64,000 bases of DNA. Origin: Enoplosus armatus. Its lineage: Eukaryota > Chordata > Actinopteri > Centrarchiformes > Enoplosidae. The translations under genes and the position numbers were made by a program. Below are positions 60,764 to 64,000 of the stretch, piece by piece (within the stretch, counting starts at the first letter, position 1; each line of letters opens with the position of its first letter). The notes under the pieces are model-generated. The model did no database searches. It had not been told where the DNA came from and worked only from the letters and a program-made list of their open reading frames with translations. The stretch is taken from contig NC_092193.1 of the NCBI RefSeq assembly GCF_043641665.1, forward strand, positions 21,540,784 to 21,604,783, in the 5' to 3' direction.

Positions 60764-62774
60764 ACACAGCTTGTACAGGATCATCATTTCTATCACATCT
60801 ACAGAGTCTGTCTGCCCTCTGTGCCTGATTATGTGAGACGTCTCCGCTCTGCTTTGGCTAGTTCATAGTGTTGCCAGTGCAACATGACCTCTACAACGGG
60901 ACCTGAACTCGCTACAATAGCTGGAAAAGTGACTCACAGTGTAGACTGGCACCACTCCAGGCACCAGGCTAACTGAATTGCTACCGTATGTTACACTTTA
61001 TCGGATTCGAGGGCTGGCTTTTGAAGACACCAGACTGGTATTTTTATCTGCACATCACAAACAGTATCGCACCTCTCTAAGCGAGGGAGCTATGACTCAG
61101 TCTGAGCCGTGTGTTAGTCAAACAGGCTTTCTGCTTTTCTTTTTTTTTTTTTTGTGCACTTCAGCTCCGCACCTTCGGAGAATATGATTCATTCACCCAG
61201 TTCACAGTGATGGGTGTTATGTACTGCAAGGTGCCTATTTCATTTCAGTTGCATGAGTGAACTCCATTGCTTTTGTGACTGTTGCCCCGGCGGCAGCAGC
61301 AGCGCAGTCAGATTCCATAATGCTTCTGCCACATGATGGCAGCAGCACATATGACGCCGCTCCATCAGCATGATGGACGTGCTGTCACTCCCCCATAAAC
61401 GGTGGAATGACTCACGTCGGCACTTGGCCCTTAGATCTCCGGTACAGCTGATCAATCGAGAACGCTTAGATAACACGTGAGCAGCCAACTGCAGGATTTC
61501 GATGGGCAAAGAAATCCTGACTGTGGCGGGACTTTGCAATGGTCGGCCATTAAAGGCCAATCACCATCGTCATCGTGCTGTTCGAAGTTTAAATTGGAAA
61601 AATCACACAGTGAAAGTCTGCTAAGGATTTGCATTCATTGCTGAGTCACATGTGGCCACAAGACCTCGACAGCAAGCTGACAGCCATGATGCGTTATCAC
61701 CTCATGAAGTCGTTATGGCTCACGTTAGCTGTCTGTCACTGTTCTGGTCTCCATTAATTCCTGTTTTGTTTCTTCACCAGCTAGTTGCTAACTTCGTAAA
61801 ACTAACTGCAGGAAAGGTTGACGCGAGCGCTAAGAATGATCCAAACCACGAATGTGCTGTAAAACCAAAACTAGGAGCTGAAAGGGCACAAAAGCTACAA
61901 TAACCCAATTAGTTCTTGATGTGAAAGGTATTGATCAGTGAAGCTTTAACAGTACCAGAGCAGTAAAATACATGCTGCACGCTGCTGCATTCTGGAAGCA
62001 AACTGGAAGCAAAGTGTGCTGCAGACTGCAAAATGAAGTGTTGCCATATATGGTCAACCCTGGTACTTGTCCGTACACCAGCAGCCACATGAGAGCTACT
62101 TTGCATCCTGACTCATAGTTGAATAAACCACAGTGTGGCGTGAGTGTTGAGGTATTTGGTAAAGGCTTGCCAGCGTTATGTGTCAATCTAGTGTGTTCAA
62201 GCTTGTGCGTTGTATGTTTCCTGCTTATAGCGAGCAAGAATGACAAGACTGAGAACAAGACGGGAGAGGCCAAGAAACCCAAGAGTACAGGTAAGAAACT
62301 GAGACGGACAGTCAAACAAAAAAAGAGAAAAGACAACGCTTGTTTCAATGTTGTTCTCGCAGAACTCTAAATGGCACAAGAATAAAATGAGGAAATGAAA
62401 TTCCTGCAAACTGTTACGTCTACATCTCATTGATATTAACACTTTATAAGCGGAGCAGACGTTTTGACTGTTGTTTACTTTTCAGTTTTCAGATTTCACC
62501 AAAATACTGTTATTAATTCTCTGTAGCCCATCCTCGCCCGGCCTCCACCACCACTCCGGCTGCCTCCACTAATGGTGAAGCCGCCTCCTCCCACCGCCGC
62601 CGGGTCATCACCAAACCCCCCGTGCCCAAGCAGACCCCAATGGAGAAAAAGCCAGCGGTGCCCCGTGCTCCCCGAACCCCCCGGCCCATCAACGCCCCGA
62701 CACCTGACCTGAAGAACGTCCGCTCCAAGATCGGATCCATCGACAACATCAAGTACCAGCCCGGTGGGGGAAAG
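7827..62774 (+). CDS. map4: Microtubule-associated protein 4 (spliced, 3' partial)
   Basis: Spliced coding sequence A 7827-8016, B 21858-21944, C 22866-22943, D 24329-24568, E 30153-31592, G 57201-57562, H 58993-59181, I 60614-60725, J 62231-62290, K 62527-62774, with F (46961-48593) as an alternative start. Seen: every junction keeps frame, and the sum is 3006 nt with no stop. The N-terminus carries KRDFVATLE and [15 protein letters not shown], matching the conserved MAP4 start. The C-terminal end carries [12 protein letters not shown] and a PGGGK-ending tubulin-binding repeat shared by MAP2, MAP4 and tau. Family knowledge: MAP4 binds and stabilises microtubules in non-neuronal cells. Its acidic/Pro-Ser-Thr projection domain points away from the lattice, and the Pro-rich basic region and 3-5 repeats bind tubulin. 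MAP4 fits better than MAP2 or tau because of the N-terminus. Repeats 2-4 and the C-terminal tail lie beyond 64000. Extra exons in the long introns could have been missed. Confidence 0.9.
10708..10870. repeat. Dispersed repeat with GAACCGGTTCTTT / ACGAACGACTC motifs
   Basis: It carries GAGGACCGGTTCTTTTAAG, GCGAACCGACCCACGAACGA and CTCTTTTGGTTC. This matches a motif set that I recognise as repeated in teleost genomes, but I cannot assign a family. No second copy was noticed in this window. Confidence 0.35.
15232..15640. repeat. Cluster of GT, GA, CA and CAGG/CAGA microsatellites
   Basis: (GT)n 15234-15252, (GA)n about 15290-15303, (TC)n/(GT)n 15335-15368, (CA)n 15438-15468, (CAGG)n(CAGA)n about 15592-15640. 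Confidence 0.9.
19505..19531 (+). repeat. Three tandem copies of an 8-mer (CCATGCGA)
   Basis: CCATGCGA repeats at 19505, 19513 and 19521, followed by CCA. Direct observation; no function assigned. Confidence 0.85.
21384..21532. repeat. (CA)n and (GACA)n microsatellites
   Basis: (AC)18 at 21384-21420 and (GACA)n at about 21505-21532, a few hundred bases upstream of exon B. Confidence 0.9.
21858..21944 (+). CDS. map4: map4 exon B (87 nt, phase 1-1)
   Basis: The acceptor is TGTCTCCTCTAG ending at 21857; the donor GTGAGG is at 21945. The 87 nt add 29 codons (residues 64-92): a Met/Ser-rich start ([14 protein letters not shown]) and a [12 protein letters not shown] tail. It accepts the split codon of exon A (G + GT = Gly) and leaves one base again, so it can be skipped without a frameshift. 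I recognise no domain; it belongs to the low-complexity projection region. Support comes from splice sites, frame and compatible composition rather than from a named family match. Confidence 0.75.
21945..22865 (+). other. map4 intron B-C
   Basis: Contains (TTTTG)n near 22030-22055, the repeat copy at 22420-22500, a poly-C run near 22765-22778 and the long CT tract forming the exon C acceptor. No exon seen. Confidence 0.7.
22420..22500 (+). repeat. Dispersed repeat family 2, copy 1
   Basis: GGCGTTACTAATGACGTTAA, then GATGGCTCCGTTCTATTCAA and GTGACCCAGTGAGC. Related sequence lies at 26667-26770 and 44428-44545. Short and degenerate; no coding capacity. Confidence 0.5.
22866..22943 (+). CDS. 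map4: map4 exon C (78 nt, phase 1-1, weak donor)
   Basis: A long CT-rich tract ends in CTCAG at 22865, a strong acceptor. The exon encodes 26 residues (93-118) containing [18 protein letters not shown] and SMPDSFL. The donor at 22944 reads GTCCAC, which departs from GTRAGT at three positions. The next GT with a better upstream context (23005) would break the frame into exon D, so I prefer 22943 as the end. The weak donor suggests inefficient or regulated inclusion (inference). The phase 1-1 structure makes skipping harmless to the frame. Confidence 0.68.
22944..24328 (+). other. map4 intron C-D
   Basis: AT-rich. Poly-T runs near 23305-23325 and 23811-23822. Segment 23348-23500 resembles 26364-26640 (GTGCACA...GGGGTGGAAAAC and GCGCAGAACCTG motifs), so it is another dispersed repeat. 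No exon seen. Confidence 0.65.
23348..23500 (+). repeat. Dispersed repeat family 3, copy 1
   Basis: Shares GTGCACA, GGGGTGGAAAAC, TATATGGTGCAAGG and TGTGCACAGAACCTG in the same order with 26364-26640 (the latter with an insertion of about 100 nt). Probably two copies of an old element. Confidence 0.45.
24329..24568 (+). CDS. map4: map4 exon D (240 nt, Gly/Ser/Met-rich projection region)
   Basis: The acceptor GTCTCCATCAG ends at 24328 and the donor GTATCA begins at 24569. Exactly 80 codons (residues 119-198) follow the split Gly codon. The peptide is Gly-, Ser-, Thr- and Met-rich, with [16 protein letters not shown] near the start and [15 protein letters not shown] near the end. Short GMG/GLF motifs recur, suggesting a disordered linker. 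No catalytic motif is visible. It is phase 1 at both ends, like its neighbours, so it can be skipped as a cassette. The antisense reading frame over this exon is a shadow. Confidence 0.8.
26364..26770 (+). repeat. Dispersed repeat families 3 and 2, adjacent copies
   Basis: 26364-26640 matches the order of motifs at 23348-23500. It runs into GTGCAGGTGTTACTAATAGC at 26670, which matches 22425 and 44433. The two motif sets may be parts of a single longer element, since they are contiguous here. Confidence 0.5.
29125..29310 (+). repeat. SINE-like teleost interspersed repeat
   Basis: It contains AAAGCGCTTTACA, GGTTCAGTGTCTTGCCCAAG and GGAGTTCGAACCGCC, the last resembling a pol III B box (GGTTCGAANCC). 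I recognise this order (CGCTTTACA ... TTGCCCAAGGACA ... GAACC) as a frequent teleost repeat. No clear A box or tail seen. Confidence 0.55.
30153..31592 (+). CDS. map4: map4 exon E (1440 nt, Pro/Ser/Thr-rich projection domain)
   Basis: The acceptor TTTTTGGCAG ends at 30152; the donor GTTGGT is at 31593. It gives exactly 480 codons (residues 199-678), phase 1-1. Order of features: a Ser/Pro-rich start with several SP sites ([15 protein letters not shown]); a basic cluster [14 protein letters not shown]; then [13 protein letters not shown]; an acidic stretch [14 protein letters not shown]; a second basic patch [10 protein letters not shown]; and a long Thr/Ala/Pro/Ser-rich tail with many TP and SP pairs. 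Large, poorly conserved, disordered projection-domain exons with proline-directed phosphorylation sites are typical of MAP4. The exon could be skipped without a frameshift, shortening the product to 522 visible codons. The donor is weak (T at +3). Antisense ORFs here are shadows of the biased codons. Confidence 0.85.
32792..33002. mobile_element. TA-flanked MITE with perfect 31-bp terminal inverted repeats
   Basis: 32794-32824 (CTCAGCGGCCACTTTATTAG, continuing GTACACCTGTA) is the exact reverse complement of 32970-33000. TA dinucleotides flank 32792 and 33002, as expected for Tc1/mariner-type insertion. About 210 bp, no ORF. Non-autonomous; the superfamily is inferred from the TA flank. Confidence 0.75.
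33403..33702. mobile_element. hAT-like non-autonomous element
   Basis: Ends CAGTGGTTCTCAAC and GTTGAGAACCACTG are perfect 14-bp inverted repeats beginning CAGTG, as in hAT elements. Flanks TTGTGATG and TTCTAATG agree at six of eight bases, consistent with a worn 8-bp target duplication. Internal AGGACCCC/GGGGTCC-type motifs recur near both ends. Confidence 0.7.
34345..35485 (-). mobile_element. Decayed non-LTR retrotransposon (L2-like LINE), 5'-truncated and internally deleted
   Basis: Minus-strand frames give, in order, [46 protein letters not shown] and [18 protein letters not shown], reverse-transcriptase pieces spread over shifted frames. Then follow [33 protein letters not shown], and [17 protein letters not shown] near the C-terminus. 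The catalytic FADD box region between LSQLS and NNLELN is absent, so an internal deletion is evident. The 3' end (34350-34430, read on the minus strand) has the CAAATTCCTTGTATGTG ... GCAATAAACCGGATTCTGAT tail typical of teleost L2-type elements. Frameshifts and stops make it a dead copy. Clade assignment is from memory of fish elements. Confidence 0.8.
37168..37380. repeat. CA/GT microsatellites, one forming a long hairpin
   Basis: (CA)n 37168-37207 runs into AAGCTTCTATATATGTAGAAGCTT and (GT)n to 37246, so the whole can fold back with the centre near 37218. A second tract (AC)26 lies at 37328-37380. Confidence 0.9.
38270..38303. repeat. (TA)n microsatellite
   Basis: About 17 TA units after GTGTGTA, followed by TGTATATACAT. 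Confidence 0.9.
42223..42370 (-). mobile_element. Inverted-pair repeat, copy B
   Basis: It has GTCTCGCACAGCCAGACCTA ... AGGTCTGGCTCAACCCATTA, then GCGCTAAGCCCAGGATGCAT and GGTGCCCTTGC...GGTAAC. Its reverse complement matches 45195-45408 in the same order (GTTACCG, GCAAGGGCACTGTCGC, TGCATCCTGGGCTTAGCGCC, AATGGGTTCAGTCAGACC). Probably a MITE with palindromic end; no ORF. Confidence 0.6.
43298..44360. other. Unclassified stretch with several 70-100-codon frames
   Basis: Open frames occur on both strands (+ 43298-43600, - 43883-44134, + 44133-44354). None resembles a protein that I know, they are not in one orientation, and no splice sites link them to map4. It may be an eroded insertion. No function proposed. 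Confidence 0.2.
44428..44545 (+). repeat. Dispersed repeat family 2, copy 3
   Basis: GCGCAGGTGTAATTAATAAC, GATGGCCCAGTTCCATTTAA and GTGTCCCAGT match 22425-22490 in order; CAATACCAGAAC also appears after the 26670 copy as CAATACCAGACT. Confidence 0.5.
45195..45408 (+). mobile_element. Inverted-pair repeat, copy C
   Basis: Same element as 42223-42370 in opposite orientation. The palindromic GGTCTGGCT end is at 45344-45408, and the GCATCCTGGGCTTAGCGCC segment lies near 45234-45253. A T-rich insertion (about 45302-45325) separates the parts. Confidence 0.6.
46053..46086. repeat. Poly-T and (TTTA)n
   Basis: Nine T followed by (ATTT)6-7. The (GT)n at 46294-46323 follows further on. Confidence 0.9.
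46440..46960 (+). promoter_or_regulatory. Putative 5'UTR and promoter of exon F
   Basis: The region holds a (GA)n run at 46443-46467, CA-rich patches, and a purine-rich leader at about 46700-46960 with short upstream ATGs, ending in the exon F start codon. Just upstream at 46421-46430 is GTCATGTGAC, an M-box/CLEAR-type E-box, and at 46435-46443 a CRE-like TGATGTCAG. I see no TATA box. The promoter call is inference from the lack of a good 3' splice site and from composition. Confidence 0.4.
46961..48593 (+). CDS. map4: map4 alternative internal first exon F (1633 nt coding)
   Basis: An open frame runs from ATG 46961 to the donor GTAAGA at 48594 (544 codons plus one base, phase 1). It joins exon G in frame (ACG G+TG AAA). 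An in-frame TGA at 46901 lies upstream, and the bases before the ATG are strongly purine-rich with no pyrimidine tract. The exon therefore looks like a first exon with its own 5'UTR rather than an internal cassette. The protein starts [13 protein letters not shown], is Gln/His-rich at 28-40, then Ser/Pro/Gly-rich. Towards its end it carries two basophilic-kinase-like patches, [13 protein letters not shown] and [12 protein letters not shown], then [17 protein letters not shown] recall similar RRAMS / VRRSLTV segments from long mammalian MAP4 forms, but cannot confirm this here. Alternative: an acceptor AG at 46951-46952 would allow splicing from E in frame, but its context is poor. Confidence 0.72.
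53170..53355. repeat. (GT)20 and (CA)21 in inverted arrangement
   Basis: (GT)n 53170-53209 and (AC)n 53314-53355 can pair across about 105 nt. Confidence 0.9.
55375..55398 (+). repeat. Short interstitial telomeric repeat (TTAGGG)4
   Basis: Four perfect TTAGGG units (55375, 55381, 55387, 55393), preceded by GGG and followed by TAAACCC and poly-C. Too short to be a chromosome end. Confidence 0.9.
56530..56587. repeat. Perfect 58-bp palindrome
   Basis: GACATTAAGAGAACACGGC, an 18-20 bp (TA)n centre, then the exact reverse complement ending 56587. Arms of 29 bp with no mismatch and no spacer. Confidence 0.95.
57201..57562 (+). CDS. map4: map4 exon G (Lys/Glu-rich segment)
   Basis: The acceptor TTTCTCTCACAG ends at 57200; the donor GTGGGT is at 57563, followed 12 nt later by a 56-bp CA tract. 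It takes the phase-1 codon (V) from E or F and adds 120 codons (residues 680-799 in the E form), ending in phase 0. About the first 95 residues are nearly all Lys, Glu, Asp, Gln and Asn, with repeats such as [11 protein letters not shown] and [15 protein letters not shown]. The end turns to Ser/Pro/Gly ([11 protein letters not shown]). Charged i/i+4 spacing suggests a helical or disordered spacer before the Pro-rich region. The first in-frame codon (GTG over the splice site) is not a start. Leu/Phe-rich antisense ORFs here are shadows. Confidence 0.85.
57575..57630 (+). repeat. (CA)28 just after the exon G donor
   Basis: Uninterrupted CA starting 12 nt into the intron (donor GT at 57563). CA tracts in this position are known binding sites for the splicing regulator hnRNP L. 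Confidence 0.9.
58162..58371. mobile_element. hAT-like MITE, copy 2
   Basis: GGGCCGTAACTAATTATTAT at the left and AATTAGTCGCTGCAGCTCA at the right, with an interior (GTGAAAAATGTCCGTCACAG, CCTAAAGCCTAAGGAGATCA) of the same abundant teleost family as 2295-2600. Confidence 0.6.
58993..59181 (+). CDS. map4: map4 exon H (Pro-rich basic region, 63 codons)
   Basis: The acceptor CATTATCACCAG ends at 58992 with a pyrimidine-rich stretch upstream, and a consensus donor GTGAGT starts at 59182. 189 nt, phase 0-0, residues 800-862. The peptide is rich in Ser, Thr, Pro and Lys with several TP/SP pairs ([18 protein letters not shown]) and few acidic residues. This matches the proline-rich basic region that precedes the repeats in MAP4/tau proteins, raises microtubule affinity and is controlled by proline-directed phosphorylation. 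Confidence 0.85.
59182..60613 (+). other. map4 intron H-I
   Basis: A near-palindrome (ATGAGCTAGCC...GGCTAGCTCAT) lies at 59489-59520. Otherwise I see nothing beyond short accidental ORFs and a CA run at about 60573-60584 before exon I. Confidence 0.7.
60614..60725 (+). CDS. map4: map4 exon I (Pro-rich basic region)
   Basis: The acceptor CTCGGTTTTCCAG ends at 60613 and a strong donor GTACGT starts at 60726. 112 nt, phase 0 to 1, residues 863-899. It contains [18 protein letters not shown], continuing the basic Pro/Thr/Ala-rich linker of exon H. The donor is followed seven bases later by (CA)14, and a shorter CA run lies about 30 nt before the exon, so the exon sits between CA tracts. Confidence 0.82.
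60726..62230 (+). other. map4 intron I-J
   Basis: (CA)14 at 60733-60760 directly after the donor, poly-T near 61140-61154, otherwise unremarkable. No exon supported. Confidence 0.7.
62231..62290 (+). CDS. map4: map4 exon J (60 nt, phase 1-1 microexon-like cassette)
   Basis: The acceptor TTTCCTGCTTATAG ends at 62230 and the donor GTAAGA begins at 62291. It adds 20 codons (about residues 900-919), Lys/Asn/Thr-rich: [19 protein letters not shown]. It is a multiple of three in phase 1 at both ends, so I can join K directly after I in frame when it is skipped. No domain is recognisable; it extends the basic linker. Confidence 0.78.
62527..62774 (+). CDS. map4: map4 exon K (Pro-rich region plus tubulin-binding repeat 1)
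   Basis: The acceptor TTCTCTGTAG ends at 62526; the donor GTAGGA is at 62775, phase 0. It gives 82 complete codons after the split Ala (residues 921-1002). The first part is basic and Pro-rich ([28 protein letters not shown]). It ends in the first microtubule-binding repeat: [18 protein letters not shown] followed by QPGGGK. The Lys-Ile-Gly-Ser and PGGG motifs are the family signature, and the exon border straight after PGGGK is the usual one in tau/MAP2/MAP4 genes. No later repeat exon is visible before 64000. Confidence 0.92.
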
Positions 62775-64000
62775 GTAGGACAAAGCAGACAGTACAAGAA
62801 AGGTCCGTGAATAATTCAGAACAGTCGTGTACCTGTCAAGATCCCTGAAATGCTGCAGAATGATTCCCTTGTATCAGCAAATGATTCGGCTCTGGTTGGT
62901 TTGTAATTCAAATAGCTGTCATGTGTGCTCCACATCGCAATAACATGTTTTACTCAGAGGGCTTCCTAACCTGCACCCCCTACAAGGGGGCCAGGCTGGC
63001 TTCCAGAAGAAATGCTAACCAATCTGTCCTTGAAAAGTTGGCACCCGTGTTGAATCTCAACTTGTTAGGGATATAGAGTGTTGCAGGGATGATGTATTTT
63101 TGTAGGCCCTGGGTCCCTCGACTAAAAGCCAATAGGATTTTGGATTATTGCAGAAAATAAGCTCAAAAGTTTCTGATGCTCACACGTTTTGTTCAGCAAT
63201 ATAATCTTCACTAATGAACACCACTTTTAGGATTTTTGAAGCGTAAATGGAATCGCCAGAAGTCTTGTTAGCAACCGCCTTTTTTAAGACACGTAAAAAC
63301 CTCCAAAATCCACGAGTGGGGACATCTACTGACGTGTTTTATGTCTTAGGGCAAAACGTGAAAACCTCTTAAGCCTTATGTCAGTCATCTGACCAAAAAC
63401 CCATTAAAAAAAAAACCCCATCGACTTCCAGATGAGGGAACCAGAAGTGCACAAATGCTGAATCATTTCCTGGTTTCAGGACTCATTCCTGCAGGACTCT
63501 ATTAGCCTGCTAGTTTGTGATAAAGTATTATAGCCAGTTCCTGTGCTGCTGCACTGCAAAGTTAATCAAATCCCTATTGCATAATTACAACATTATCTGA
63601 CGAAATAATCATAAATACAGGTTAATGGCGGGTAGAGGCGACAGAAGGAGGCCTTTACTGCCACAGTCTCACATTCAAGCCTTGCAGACACCTATCAACA
63701 TTATCTTATCATCCCCCAACCAGTGAGCTAACATTAACAACGCTAATTAGCTTAGCTTAACATTTACCGAGCGTTCTGCCGAGGAGATCCCTCGAAGCAT
63801 CTATCCTGCGCTCGGCTGAACGACACTGTAAAGGCAATCCACCTCTTCACTGTGTGGTGATTTGATTTTAACGCGGCCCGTGAAAAAGACATTTCTTTCC
63901 GTTATTAAAGACAAAGAGTTAAATTACTGTCCTTTTGACATGTGTTTTTCATTTAATTATGACAGTAAATGCATACATGAGAAGGCAATACATATAAGAA
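62775..64000 (+). other. map4 intron after exon K (window end)
   Basis: No further repeat exon (VQI-type start, PGGG end) is visible. Nothing else recognised. The rest of the gene lies to the right. Confidence 0.7.

Noticed and set aside
61652..61903. Possible extra map4 exon around [17 protein letters not shown] frame
   Set aside because: No good donor, composition unlike the basic Pro-rich region, and exons I and J already join in phase.

Overview
The window is eukaryotic nuclear DNA from a ray-finned (probably percomorph-type) teleost. Signs are GT-AG introns, abundant (CA/GT)n microsatellites, many short inverted-repeat DNA transposons, a decayed L2-like LINE and a SINE-like repeat. There are no operons and no prokaryotic or viral gene blocks. 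I see one gene that I can support. It runs on the + strand and is the fish orthologue of microtubule-associated protein 4 (map4). The start codon is at 7827. The gene runs off the right edge, because the last visible exon (ending 62774) carries only the first tubulin-binding repeat.

Layout: 1-7816 is upstream, 5'UTR and promoter territory, with a possible non-coding exon at 1924-1959 and a strong splice acceptor just before the start codon. Coding exons: A 7827-8016 (conserved MAP4 N-terminus), B 21858-21944, C 22866-22943, D 24329-24568, E 30153-31592 (1440 nt projection-domain exon), F 46961-48593 (1633 nt, looks like an alternative internal first exon), G 57201-57562 (Lys/Glu-rich), H 58993-59181, I 60614-60725, J 62231-62290 and K 62527-62774 (proline-rich basic region plus repeat 1). 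All reading phases join. A-B-C-D-E-G-H-I-J-K gives 3006 nt, or 1002 codons, with no stop. F also joins G in phase, giving at least 868 codons from its own ATG. B, C, D and E are all phase 1-1 and multiples of three, so each can be skipped without a frameshift. The layout fits a MAP whose N-terminal projection domain varies by splicing and promoter choice while the C-terminal microtubule-binding part stays constant.

The introns hold most of the other structure. There are at least two inverted pairs of related repeats (about 3.3/7.0 kb and 42.2/45.2 kb), a TA-flanked MITE with perfect 31-bp terminal repeats (32.8 kb), a hAT-like element (33.4 kb), an internally deleted LINE (34.35-35.49 kb), a perfect 58-bp palindrome (56.5 kb), a short interstitial telomeric array (55.4 kb) and long CA tracts directly after two 5' splice sites (exons G and I). 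I found no new multi-gene system. The most interesting items are the internal first exon F, the modular phase-1 exons, and the CA tracts beside splice donors.
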